A stretch of 64,000 bases of DNA from Oxytricha trifallax. Its lineage: Eukaryota > Ciliophora > Spirotrichea > Sporadotrichida > Oxytrichidae. The notes under the pieces were generated by a model. That model was given only the letters and a program-made list of their open reading frames with translations, made no database searches and was not told where the DNA came from. The stretch is from positions 62,001 to 126,000 of the forward strand of contig ARYC01017027.1 of the NCBI GenBank assembly GCA_000711775.1, read 5' to 3'. Shown piece after piece: positions 33,377 to 45,885 of this stretch (positions within the stretch are counted from its first letter, which is position 1; each line of letters opens with the position of its first letter). A program made the translations under genes and the position numbers.

Positions 33377-34158
33377 GAAATAATGTTCTACTTTTTTCGA
33401 TTAAAATCTCAATCAATCTTATGATGGGGCCTGTGTTAAAAAGATCATTAATTAAATAATTTTGAATATAGGTTTAAGAAGTTTAATGATTTGAATAAAC
33501 TTATCAGTTTAATATTCTATTGGTTATGTTATATTTTATTTTTTTTTATGAATTTCAAAGAAATTATCATAACTTCTATATTTTTAATTAGTTTTTTAAT
33601 TGTAATTTTTATTAAGTAGCTAAGAAGACTAATCAATAAAATTAAGATAATAACTGATAATTATAATATGATTAATTTAATTAATTTTCAAAACTTTTAA
33701 TTTCTCTCATATTTGATCACAAAAAGAATATTCAAATAATAGAAATAATAGATAATTTAATTTTAATAATTTTGTATTTATATTCTATTAATTTTGTACA
33801 ATTAATATTTTATTGTCAATTGATTTTTTTTATATTTTATTTAATTATATCATATTTTTTGTTCTATACTTTGTTAAATTTTTAATATTAAGATTCAATA
33901 TTGCATATAAAATTTTTAAAAATATATAATATTGTATTTAATGTTTTTTTCATTCAAGTTAATTATAAGTCTAATCAATAGCATATTATTTAACTTCTAA
34001 AATAGTTAAAGTCACAAAATTAAAACTATACATCTTTATATTTATTATTCATTCAAATGTTTATTTTAAATTTCAAATTTAAATATTCAAATATTGTAAT
34101 TCAACATAAGTGTGTGTGTTTAATGATTAAAATCAAATAAATTTAACATATCACTGTT
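33377..34158. other. AT-rich stretch without recognisable gene
   Basis: Nothing supported on either strand. Confidence 0.5.
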
Positions 34159-34775
34159 TAATACTAAAATCAAACCAACAATCTTAGTCGTGACGTAGAC
34201 GTATCTGAATGAGTTGACGTGGCAAATTCCGTGACGTGGCAGTCGTGAAGTAGAAAACTCCGAAAAAACCATTCTTGCTATCACCTAGTCTTCACCTAAA
34301 ATCAAGATGTCAACCGGGTTTTCACCATGGAGGACAGAGCTCGTAGGATCCTACCAGAGTGACAGAAGATGGAGAAAAACGCTTACCGGTCCCACCGCTG
34401 CTGGGAAACGTAATCCCTATCCTTTCGCTGTGGTAGCTTCAGCACCCTAACCCGGTGTGGGAGAAAAATCCTTATCGTTGGCTTCAATGGTTTTCGTCTT
34501 CTCATTTTTGAAGGCAGAGCGTACCTTCATCCTGCTCCCTATTACCTAGGAAACTGAACTCAAGCCAGTAGACTCATCTAATGCAGGGAAATCTTAGGAT
34601 CCAGCTCACTCGAGGAGTGTACGCTGACAGATTGAACCTCGCCGACTGGTCCCTCATGCGTTGCGCCCAGCAACCCCCTACCTGCCCTCGATAGGCCTTA
34701 GTGTAGAAGAAAGCTCTATCAGAAAGTCCCAAGTGGTTGGTACCACCTAGCAATTAACTTTCTAATTTAATAATA
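34159..34775 (+). mobile_element. 0.6-kb GC-rich dispersed element, copy 1
   Basis: It is almost 50% G+C and sharply bounded by AT-rich DNA. It starts TAATACTAAAATCAAAC and ends with the inverse of a TAATACTAA-type tip. The copy at 48181-48790 is in opposite orientation with high similarity. It contains TGACGTGGC repeats near one end. On the opposite strand a GGTTCAAT run sits ~30 bp after GGGCGCAACGCAT, which faintly recalls tRNA B and A boxes. It is either a MITE with 9-bp tips or a SINE; no protein coding. Confidence 0.8.
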
Positions 34776-35623
34776 TTCAACATAAGTAAAAATTAAATAA
34801 TACTTAAAAATATTTGCAAATATTTATATGATATATTAAAATTTTGTAAATTTCAAATTTTTGGAAAGTTATTTTATTTAATTTTAAACTATAATTTCAT
34901 CCAAAAATAAATTTAATATTTTAAATAAATATTTGTAAAATTTTAAATAAGTAAAAGTTTAAAGTATGAAATTTAATTAGTAAATATTTATTTTACAAAG
35001 TTAACTGTGTGTATATGTGTTATATTTAAATTTTTATTTTTGATAAAAAAATCAATAAAGCATGATGATATTTTTGTAATATTCCGGATATTTATAGTTT
35101 ATATTTTTTCCTATAAAAAATTTTAACATAATAAAATTATGAAATCAAATAATTAATTTACTCTTTACAAATATATGATCTTTTTATAGATTTGTTGTGA
35201 ATAAATTAATTTATGATTATGGTCATAATAAAATTAACAAGATATCAATAAGAGATAATAAATATATTTCTTAAAATAATATTTTAATTGAATAATATTT
35301 AATAAGATTATGGTTGGAATATTTTTTCAAAAATAAAATTAAAATCCTTGTAAAATTGAATGATTTTTACAATAAATAGAAATATTTCGGATTTTTTAAT
35401 ATTAATTTGTAAATTATAAAATTAAATTATAGATAAGTGAATTATTGATCAAATTAGGATGTACTTAACTGCTAGTAAATAGAAAGCATATTTAAATTCA
35501 ATTTAATATTGATTATATAAAAAAATTAATAAATTTAAAACTAATAAATATTTTAAGGTGTGCAGCTGCAAGCGTGTAGAAAACTATTTTATTAATAGAG
35601 GTCTTTGATTTGCACACAATATA
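34776..35623. other. AT-rich stretch without recognisable gene
   Basis: Nothing supported on either strand. Confidence 0.5.
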
Positions 35624-35684
35624 TTGATTAATTAAGTTAATTACTAATTTTTCAAATTCTAAATCACGAAACGGCACAGTTGTT

Positions 35685-36038
35685 ATGATCAATGACAATG
35701 AGTGCGCCTCAGTTACTTATAACTCCACTTTGTTAAATTTTTGGCCTCTAGATTCTACTTGCGACAAGGATATTTTTTGTAAAGTAACATTTTTCGCACA
35801 TCTTATTAACTTGTTTTTAGATAATGCGAACATATTAAATTCACAAATCTAACTAGATCAACTGATTAATCTTAATTATCTTGTAATAATGCTACATATT
35901 CATGGGATCTATCTGCAGACGATTTTGAAGATACAATTATATAACTATAAAATCAGTTAACGAGAAATCCAATTCGAAACTCAGCTATATCCTCTTACAC
36001 TTATTGATTAAATTAAAAATAACTCTTTAATTTAATGA
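35685..36038 (+). CDS. Unassigned open frame, possible macronuclear-destined segment
   Basis: ATG 35685-35687 (MINDNECASVTYNSTLLNFW) to TGA 36036-36038, 117 residues with TAA/TAG as Gln. The frame is open upstream to a TGA at about 35624. The first 50 codons are less AT-rich than the flanks and Cys-containing (NECAS, DSTCDKDIFCK). No family is recognised. An open frame this long is not rare by chance here. Confidence 0.22.
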
Positions 36039-37282
36039 TTTAATTATGATTTAATTATATTATAATTATTTAGATTAATAAATGTATTATTGAATATTTT
36101 TATCTAATAAATTGAATTTGATAAGTTATTATTTCTAATAATTAATAATTTAATTTATTTTTATATTATTTTTGAGAATATTATAAGTATTATTAAGAAT
36201 TTAATAAATATAATTATGAAAAATAAATATCTACCGGATTATTGTAGATTATGTTGACTAGAATTGATACTAAAAAAAAAAATACTTAAATAATTTTTAA
36301 TAAATATTTATAATTTTATCAAGTAACTTTAAAATAAAAAAAGGGTATAAAGTCAAATTATTAATTATTAATTATTAAATAAATTTATACAATGAAAAAT
36401 TAATTATTTAATTAATGTAGTAAAATAAGAACCATTAAGATTTCAAAATATTAATTTGAATTATATATTATTTTTAATATTTTCCCTATAAATTGAAATA
36501 GATTTATCTAAAAGAAAATTTCAATTATTTGCTCTATAATAATATTTTTATTTAATTATATATTAAAAATGTTAAAGTTTGAGAAATTATTTAAGTAATG
36601 TATTTAATAAGAAAAAAATATTAGCTTTATATTTAAATATTTTCATATTATTAAAATTTTTATTATTAATAATTAAACTTATCTTTTGTAATTATATACT
36701 CCAATAATTTTAGAAAAGAAAAAGTGAACCTTCATTGTTAACAATTAACTATAAAATTAGAATAAATCGAAGTAGCCCAAGATAATTTAAAATGGATAAA
36801 TTTAACTTCAAATAATTTTATAGATAATTAATTTACTTTAAATTATTGTAAATAATAAATTAAATAAATTTAATTTTTTAAATATAAATTGCAAATCTAT
36901 TTTTAATTATTGATAGTTAAAAATATTATAATATCTAATATTAAAATTCAATTATTTTTATCAATTAATATCATTTATTTATTTTTTGGATTTCCATATT
37001 TCAAACTATGATTAAATTAAAAAATATTATAAATTTATCTATTAGATAAATATATAAATTTTAATTATTTAAAATTAATAATCTCAAAAATCATATAAAT
37101 GTTTCTTAATTTTTATTTATATAGAAGATTTAGAATATTTATAATTTAATTATGTGAGTAAATATAATTCTTTCATTATTATTTATTATAAAAATTTTAA
37201 ATTAATTTAATTATAAATGTCTTAAATCTTCTTTTTATAATAAATATAACTTATATTTACTTATAATGGATAAATAATAATA
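36039..37282. other. AT-rich stretch without recognisable gene
   Basis: Nothing supported on either strand. Confidence 0.5.
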
Positions 37283-37691
37283 TTGTAGGAATTCATTTGA
37301 AATTGGGAAAATTATTTTAATAAACTATTATTAAATCAAAATCTTGGCAGCTAAAGTTGTCCAATTTAAACGATCTTGGGCTCATTCGATGAGAATTCAA
37401 AATTAGCTGGACTTTATTATTGACGGTTTTATTTCAAAGCATCCACAGAGCGAGATAACTCGACTTTAGTTAACCTATCTAAATTCATTAAATTAAACAC
37501 ACTCAATAAAGTGAAGTTATTTCGCTCCAGGGATGCGATAAAATAGAACAGCCAATAATAAAGTCAGCTAATTTTGAATTCTCTATCAAATGAGCCAAAG
37601 ATCGTTTAAATTGGACAACTTTAACTGCCAAGATTAAGACTTATTAATAATTTAATTAAAATATTTTTCCAATTTCAAATGTATTCCTACA
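37283..37691. mobile_element. Fold-back MITE, TTGTAGGAATAC family, copy 4
   Basis: It starts TTGTAGGAATTCATTTGA and ends TCAAATGTATTCCTACAA, with TA flanks. The arms of ~190 bp share GATCTTGGGCTCATT with the copy at 13578 and the AATTAGCTGGACTTTA core with all copies. Confidence 0.9.
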
Positions 37692-38479
37692 ATATTATAA
37701 ATAGTTTATAATTAATTTATTATTATCAAAATCAGACTAATTATAGAATTTCGTGAAATAGTTTGATATTTATGTATTAAATTAACTAACTAATACTTAC
37801 TTAACAAATAAATTTTCAAATATTTCATTGAAATAGCAGAAGATATTAAATTTACAGTATAGTTATTTTGAGAAAATTATAAAATATTAATATGATTCAA
37901 CATCAATTATTCTAAAATATTAATATCACAAAAATTAAATTTTGGATTTAGATAAAAATTATATTTAATATCATAATATTAACTAGTAATTATATAAATT
38001 AATATTAAATTATCTAATTTTTGTTTTTCAACAATACTTAATAAAAATAATACATAATATTATTTCTCAAGTTATATAGACATAAAAATCTTTTTTAAAT
38101 TGAATGATCTTCCACAATTAGTAAATAATTTAAAATTAAAACTTTATTTATAATATATTGTTTTAAAATATAAAATAAATATTAAATTGTGTTTAACGAC
38201 TTCTATATTCTTTGTTAAAATATCGCCTTTTCTCTATAAATAAAATAGTGCTTTCCTACGTTGTGACATTTATATCTTAAAGTATTAATTATTATTTCAT
38301 TTAAAGTACAAATTAAATGTTTAATAAATTGATAATTAATATAATTAGATAAATAAATATAAATATTTTTGAACACCTAAAATAATATAAATTTATTTAA
38401 AATAAAATAATTTGAATCATATGATATTATTTTAATTTAAAATAATTATTTATCTATCTATATAATTTAAATTAAAATA
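37692..38479. other. AT-rich stretch without recognisable gene
   Basis: Nothing supported on either strand. Confidence 0.5.
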
Positions 38480-40146
38480 TAATTTTATATAATTTATAAT
38501 ACTTAATTCTTAAGCATGTCATAAATAAAATTTATAGAGTATATATAAATTAAGTTTTTAATAAGATAAATTTAATAAAAATGATATTTCAATTAATTTT
38601 ATTATAATGCAAAAAATATTTTTTTATAAATACATATGATAAAAATCTATTTTAATAATAGAAAATTTACGATTTGCTTTTATAATTACAATAAAAATAA
38701 ATTCAATTTAAATTTAATTCAATTTGATTAATATATTATATTTAATTAGCATTAATCATAATAATAATAAACTAGAGCATAAAATAAAAGTGATTAATAT
38801 TTATTTATCCTTTTTATTGTGTTGCATATATTCAAATACAATTTCTAATATTTCAAATATAATATTAATAAATACAAAAAATAGGGAATTTAGATTTTTT
38901 GAAATACAAAACTGTAAAAAATTAATATCACTAAGTAAATTCACATTAAATAAAGATGAAAATTTTAACATGAAAAAAAAGAAAGTGATTTTAAGTTTGA
39001 TGATGTTTTATCGAATTACTTAAAATTTTATTATCAATTCATTTATTTTATTTTTTTATCAAACTAATTTTGTTTAGTGAAGGCATATTGATTGACTGTG
39101 AATTGAAAAATAAATAATTTGCCTGTAAATTTATTTAAATTTATGATAATTATGTAAGTATCATATTTTTTTGCAATGTGTTATGCAAAAAAATATATAA
39201 GGTTGTTAAACCATATTTTAAATGCAGCATGAGTGTAATTTGATTATATTAACGTATTTATATTTCAAAATCAATGACTTATTTTGTCATATTTGATAAG
39301 GAAGCTTATGGTAGAATTACATTTAGAGAGTATTTGAAATTTTGTAAACACTTCTTATCTTTAATATTTTAATATAATGATTATTTTTGTTAATTTATTA
39401 ATTGAAACATATATAGTTGATAATATATTTTTTTTTAGAAATAATTATAATACAATATTCCACACAATTAAACAGTAAATATTGTAAAGCAAAAAAATTG
39501 AAAAATCAAAATGCTAATTTAATTTTAATTTGTGTAATATTTTGAAATAAAAAATTAACTTTCAGAATTTAATATTTTTTCTTAAATACTAATATATTTA
39601 ATAAGTAATCGTAATTTCAGATTAAAACTTTTGGTAATTATTTAATATTTCTATTTTAATTTAATTAATATAAATAATTATTTATATAACTAATAAATTC
39701 AATCCAAAAATATTAATAATTTATTTCTTGATAATAAAATAAGATATTTAATCAAAAAAGAGAGTTTCTTAATAATAATATTATTTATTTAAAACAAAAA
39801 ATTTAAATTTTTTAAACTAAACAAAAATTAAATATAAATAATTATTTCTATATTATCTAAAATATTGAAGATTAGGAAATATAAAAAATTATTCAGTTTA
39901 AAATGCTTACTTTTTGAATTTTTAAATCATACTAAATCATTTATATTCACAATATATTAAAAAGTATTTTTATTGAAATTTAAATTTATAATTTAGCAAT
40001 AATTAGATGTGATTTCTGGACTATTTCAAATTACGCTTTGTGTTCAAAACTAATAACTATATTCCTTGAATAAATTGTACAAAATTAATGTCTAAAAACT
40101 TTATTAATAGACTATAAGCATAGTGAAAACTAGAAATAATTAGATT
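38480..40146 (+). repeat. 1.65-kb dispersed repeat, copy 1
   Basis: It is nearly identical and colinear with 61872-63533. The right border is sharp at AAATAATTAGATT, while the left fades around ACTTAATTCTTAAGC. A 99-codon frame (38724-39023) inside is shared but changes length between copies through small indels, so it is not evidence of a gene. No terminal inverted repeats were seen, so it may be a segmental duplicate or a non-autonomous element. Confidence 0.85.
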
Positions 40147-40199
40147 GCAAAAAATAAGAAATGATTAATGGCAATATCATTAATTTTATTTCTCCAATA

Positions 40200-40345
40200 C
40201 TTTTAATATTATGGGTGTTGACGCCGTCTTCTCCCACCCTCCCCTCTGTGCTCCCAGGTGTCGTCCTGTTCTCACTGTGTCGTCCTGCTCTCCCATACTT
40301 TTCAGAGTGTCGGCGAGCTCTCCCACACTGAAAAACTTTTTAAAC
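40200..40345 (+). repeat. GC-rich degenerate minisatellite
   Basis: A ~145-bp island contains GTGTCGTCCTGYTCTC-type units (GTCTTCTCCCACC, GTCGTCCTGTTCTC, GTCGTCCTGCTCTCCCA, GTCGGCGAGCTCTCCCA) about 20-30 bp apart. It follows directly after the 1.65-kb repeat. Unknown role. Confidence 0.6.
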
Positions 40346-40691
40346 TTGATTAAAAAAAATAAATTTCTTATTACAATCTTCTTTAAATACTTTTTTATCA
40401 TTAATTTATAATTCTTATTTCTGTGATTTTTTCTTACTTCTTTTTTATGATTGATTCTACTTTCTTTGAAGAGGTTGAGGAATCAATTTTTCTTCTTTCA
40501 CAAGATAAATTAAGAGAATTTAATTTCTTTTTATCACTCTAATTTTGTTATTTAAAGCAGATCTAATTTATTTTTTAAAGAATAATTTCTAAAAAAATTA
40601 TAAATGACTATAGGTATTTACAAAGTCACATTTTATAAATTATTTTTATAATTTCTTTATAGATACATTAATTTTTATTGAGCGAGGAAAG

Positions 40692-40826
40692 ATGCGGAGA
40701 ATGCATTCAAACAGCAAGGGTGTGGCTTACAGCAACCACAGCTGGTTAGGTGAGCTACTGCAAGAGTTGGAGAAGGCGAGGGACATCCACCCCAGGGGAA
40801 AGCTTAGCGATGAGTGGCAGCTCTGA
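40692..40826 (+). pseudogene. Short GC-rich frame with an RPS13-like N-terminus
   Basis: ATG 40692-40694 reads MRRMHSNSKGVAYSNHSWLG and ends at TGA 40824-40826 after 44 residues. The first ~11 residues resemble the highly conserved start of ribosomal protein S13/uS15 (MGRMHSxGKGIS). The rest does not. It may be a tiny segment or a processed fragment; coincidence is not excluded. Confidence 0.2.
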
Positions 40827-40943
40827 GCTGGGTTCCAAAGTTGCAAACCACTATATGTTCTTTTGTAAAAACTGCTCTTGAGTTTAGTTTCAAAATAATT
40901 GAATCTGCCATTTATTTTCATGTATGAGAGACTCTGGTTATTT

Positions 40944-41397
40944 AAAAAAAGGGGGGGGGGAAGTTTCTTGCCCCAAAATTTTATATGCACCCTAGGGGAG
41001 AAGTTTCCTGCCCTCAAAAAAGTAGTTTCCTGCCCCTTCGGAAGTTTCCTGCCCCATACATAAAAATATGTAATTTTTATAATTTTCAAAGAATCTTTAT
41101 CATCAATTATGATGTAGTTTTTTTAAATTTAGCTTCAAATATCATTTCTACCTTGATAATGAATTTAAAATTTAATGAAAATTACATTAATTATTAATAA
41201 AAAACACTTATTTTAGCCTTGTTAATATTATATATAATATGATAAAGAATAATTATGTACCTTGAAAATTATATATTAATAAATGTTGTATAGTACATGA
41301 TTATGATAATTGAAATTAAAATTTATTTGTTTCTATTAAAATTATTGCAAAAACATAAAATTTAATGTTGGGGGCAGGAAACTTCCCCCCAAAAAAA
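40944..41397. mobile_element. 0.45-kb fold-back element with poly-G tips and GAAGTTTCCTGCCCC repeats
   Basis: The left end is AAAAAAAGGGGGGGGGG then AAGTTTCTTGCCCC; the right end is its inverse, GGGGGCAGGAAACTTCCCCC then AAAAAAA. Four tandem GAAGTTTCCTGCCC-like units lie within 40961-41055. The core is AT-rich and non-coding. Confidence 0.8.
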
Positions 41398-41499
41398 TAT
41401 TTGATTCTTTGCTAAGCATCTTTCTCATAACTGAAAGAGTATTAATCGTTATGAAGTATTTCGTAAACTATTTAATGATTCTAAAGCTTACACACTCAC

Positions 41500-42560
41500 T
41501 AAAAGTCTTTGTTCATAAAGTCTTCTCTGTAATAGCCATGAACTCCCAATATAGTTCCAAGCCTTGATGCTAAAACTCTTATGGCACTATTGAAATCAAT
41601 AATTGTTACCCTTTCTGGTGGTAAGTATATCATATTATTTTATAGTTTCAAATCTCCGTAACATATACTAACTTGTGAAGCTCCATAAAACCTTGAATGT
41701 TCTGAGGTGCTTTTTATCCAAGCTACTTATGATTTCTTTGGTCTGTTAGGAAATCTCTAAGAGTCATTTCATAGAATTAGAGTCTGAAAGCAACATGACC
41801 CTTGGCAAAGAAAACTGAATAAAGGTAAACTAAGTAATTTTATTTTTTAAACTTTTCTTGAATTATTACTTGATACTCATTCGTAAACTCCTTTAATTAT
41901 TAACATCAATTAAGAGATTGAAGGGATAAATTTTGTTTGGATATTGAAGATAATTGATATCTTACTTATAAATGGAGTTTTATAAAACAAGGTAGCTTTA
42001 AAGTGAGTGTCCGGATCAATTTAGGAAAGGACAGGAAATTTTATTTTGAATATTAATTATGTGATTTCATATGCTAGTATGTCACGTGGTTTCCTCACAT
42101 ATTCTGGTTCACTATCTTGTTCGGTATAAGTTTATCTTGCTTCACTTGTGATTAGTTACTAAAATTTATCAACAATTTTTTCAATCTCTAAATTATTTTT
42201 GTTAGCATTTTAAAATTCTTAATAAAAGCATACTGCTTATGACCCTTGAAGCTCTCATAGTTTGCTTCGATTTTTTAGTGCATTAAGTATACAGTTGGGT
42301 TGACTTCTCTTTGCTCTTTCATATACCTATACCGACAAGATTTATGATAGAAATTTCTCTCACCTTTATCACAAAACAATACTTCCACTTCTTCAATTTT
42401 AATTAGAATTTCTTTAATACCTCTCCCCTTCTCACTGTCTCCCACATACTTGTTTGCCATTTATCTTCTATCATTAATTTTAATTTTAACAACAGAGACC
42501 TCAAGTGATAGCTCTGATAGTTCTTTGCAGCTATCACACTTTTCATTTATGGTAAAGGTA
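41500..42560 (-). pseudogene. TBE 57-kDa zinc-finger/kinase remnant (copy F)
   Basis: A finger-like segment CDKGERNFYHKSCRYRYMKE lies near 42330-42390. Kinase-type pieces, including VTIIDFNSAIRVL near 41590, follow in the correct order. The HRDLKPEN loop is mutated beyond use. Many breaks. Confidence 0.65.
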
Positions 42561-42860
42561 AGTCTCATTTAGTTGTTGGAAATGCTGAGTTTTACTTAAA
42601 AAGTAAAAGATCATTTTAAATTAGAAATTAAAATTATAAAACTGCAACTATAACTAAGGGCTTATACAAGAGAGCTTTGCAAAGCTACAATTTTCACTAG
42701 TAGCTTATAGAATATCAGACAAGATAATGAGTGTTAAGAGATGATTTAGCTCTAATCATTATAAGCATCCAAATCATATGAAATTTTGATAGCTTAATTT
42801 ATTCATAATCTTGACAGTAGCTAGAGTTATTGTTGTAGAAAAATTATCTGTAAAAATGAA

Positions 42861-43276
42861 CGAGAGACAACGTTTAAAAAGGTTGTCTCTCGACTCATTA
42901 TATTGAGATTTTGTCTATTTAACTATATTATGGTTATATATAATGATACTTTAACTTGTGATTAATATGAGCTAATTAAGGTTTTATATATTTTAGTAAT
43001 AATCTCTGCAAATATATTCAATTCCTTAAGGAACTACGCATAAATCCTTATGGATTTTTAGGGTGCCTTTTATTGAGTCTTGAATTGTATTAATGGAGAA
43101 AAAATAGTTTAAATAACAAAATAGATCATTATTCTAAATCATTTTTGATTTAAGTTAATTCCATTTAGATTAAAAGAATTTAAATATGAAATATGAATAT
43201 ATATTAAAAATTTGATCGAGAGACAACCTTTTAAAACGTTGTATCTCGAGACAACGTTTAAAAAGGTTGTCTCTCG
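42861..43276. repeat. Segment bounded by CGAGAGACAAC hairpins
   Basis: A perfect hairpin CGAGAGACAACG..GTTGTCTCTCG lies at 42861-42892, and two overlapping ones at 43217-43248 and 43245-43276. They may be the termini of a ~416-bp insert in TBE F or transcription/replication hairpins. No coding. Confidence 0.7.
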
Positions 43277-43886
43277 ATGAATATTACAGTGATAGTTAAT
43301 ATTCTTAATATTTAAATATGAAATTAATTTATTTATATTTTTATATTTATAAAAAATGGAAAGGATAAGGAACGCTCTAAGCACCTTCACCACTTCCTTA
43401 TATTAAGAATTTAACAGGAATGGTTTTTTATAAATGTGTGAGAAAGTAACTATATATACTTTCAATAATAAGTTAATTATAGCACGTACAGATTGAAGAG
43501 GTGTACATAATCAAGTACGCCCTGATTTTGAGGTATTTAATCAAATTTAAAGCAAATAATACACCAGTATGATAAGGATAAGATTAAAGAAAAAATAATA
43601 ATTATGGCTCAGCAAATAATTAAGACCCTTCTACAGACAGAAAAAACAATTAGACTAAATAATCACTGAAAAGGTGAAATCAAATTTAGAAAGTTAGCAC
43701 AAGATGCCAAAGTACTGTTTAAAAGAATATTTAAAATCAATCTCATCTAAAAGCAATATTTACAGTAATACATTTAAACCCTTAACCACTACATAAATCA
43801 TATAAAACCCTAAAAAAAGATGCACTTTTTAGTCTACTTTATCATATTAAACTCAATCAAACCATTAAAAAGGTATTGGGGTTTCT

Positions 43887-45885
43887 AATGCAACGTCAAC
43901 TCATTAAAATACATCTTCGTCTCGATCAAGTTTGTTATTTTGATTTTAGTATTAATTATTGAATGACTAAACTAATTCACAATAATCATTAACTGCTAAA
44001 TTATTAAAATTCAATATTTTTTCTAAACTTTATAAAAAATAATTAAAGGATTTGATTCACTATAAGTTATTATTTTTCTTATACAAAGTAACAATGTCTC
44101 TATACTTGAGATGTAGTCCTGATATTATTTCTAATTTATAATCGATTTTGAATGGAAATAAAAGAATTAATTATAATTTCATAAAAATGTTAATTTGTTT
44201 GTATTTGATAAAATTTGAATCTAAGTTATAATTATTTAAAAATAAACTAATTTAATGATTGTTGAAAAATAATTTATTAATAAAATTGAAATAATTCACT
44301 AATCATATTAAATTGTATGATTGTTCTTAATTATTTATATATTTAAACAAAATAAATTAACTTTCGGTTATTTTTTTATAAATTAATATATTTATTATAC
44401 AATTATTAAACAATTTCAATATTATATTTTATATTGAAATATTAAATTTATATATAATAAAATTAAATGGTATAAAGTAATAACAAGCTTTAAAAGTAAT
44501 TAAAAATAAAATAATTTTAATCTTAAAAATTTAAGAATTTCGAAAATTCAAATAAATAATTTATTTGAAAACCAATATAATAAAATAATAAAAATAATAT
44601 AATTAATTTAAAAATTTAAATATTTGTGGAATACTTTGCATCTGAAGGAATTAATTTTAATATTATTTTAAGACTTTTAAATTTAATAAGTATTAAATTT
44701 TAATAAAATTATATTAATTTTTATAAATGAGATATAATATTTAATGAAAGGTTTCATTATAGCGATATTAATTAAAATTATAATAATTAAATATTAATTA
44801 GGGTATTTATAAAATTAAAAGTTAAATAAAAATCAAATCTAATCGATCAATCCCGCATTTAGAGCTGCACTTTACTTTAGATATTATCTTGAATTGAGTA
44901 AGTTTTTTTTGATATTGATCAACTCCTTAAAACAGTATTATGAATTTTCTTGCTTGGTAGAAGTGAAAAATTTTTTATCGATAACTACCAATGACTTTTT
45001 TACGCTATCTAAAGTATATTTTTGTATAATTTTAGACACATTTTCCAAAAACAAAACTGAAGGAAATTAATAATTAATTCCTTTAAATTATAATTCATTT
45101 TCGCAAATCAAATTTATTCCTAAAATATTAATATAAAGCCAATAACATTTATATTCTTGTTTTTTATCAAATTTAAATAAGTATGATAATTTAATTTCTT
45201 ATTTAATCTATCTTTAATTAATAATTTCTTTACTTTTTGAATGGTTGTCTCAATAACTCTCTTTATTAATTTCTTAAATTGAAATATGAAAAATATACTA
45301 TTAATGATTTTGAATAAATAAAGAAAAAAACAAAAAAAATTAAAATTTATATTTGATGAATTAAATTAATGAATTTTAACATAAAAATAGTAATATTAAA
45401 AATAAAAATAAGAGATTTTTCCATAAATATATAAGAAGTGGTATAATATTTAGAATAAATTTTTTTTACGTTATCTATTCCTCCATTTTTTAATGATAAA
45501 TTTTTATCAAATTTCCTATTATAAAGTCATTTGAAAGATTTATTATTTTATTCGTTTTGGCATTTAAAAAATTCAATATTTTTAGGTAAAATTATTATCA
45601 TATAGTAAATATTGTATAATTTTTAAATAATCTTATTTATTTTTTCATTAATTTAATAGATTACTAATTATTGTTTTTAATATTTTATAAATGTGAAAAT
45701 AAATTTGTTATAGTTTTTAATTAATTGAAATTATAAAAATACTCAAGAGTGGTGTGCTGAGTCAATTACCATTTCTTTCCAATAAAAGAATTTCATAATA
45801 AATCTCTCTTTTTATATTGAAAATTTCTTATGATTACAAAAATCAAAAATATCTGGAAAAATATTTTATTTAATTTATTTATATG
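43887..45885. other. AT-rich stretch without recognisable gene
   Basis: A run near 45100 (CAAATCAAATTTATTCCTAAAATATT) resembles an eroded tip of the TTGTAGGAATAC MITE family; nothing else is supported. Confidence 0.5.

Larger units (their letters stand above)
41430..43886 (-). mobile_element. Decayed TBE copy F (A-type ends)
   Basis: The right end at about 43790-43886 follows the TBE A terminus (CTCAATCAAACCATTAAAAAG, then TATTGGGGTTTCT), followed by AAT. The left part holds a decayed 57-kDa gene. The 22-kDa and 42-kDa genes are missing or unrecognisable, and a hairpin-bearing insert lies at 42861-43276. Confidence 0.7.

Noticed and set aside
38724-39023. 99-codon frame shared by both 1.65-kb repeat copies
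   Set aside because: Composition is pure AT-bias (Ile/Asn/Lys-rich), and small indels change its end between copies, with no sign of frame protection.
40186-40411. Overlapping frames on both strands across the GC-rich minisatellite
   Set aside because: They are explained by the repeat unit; neither has a family signature.
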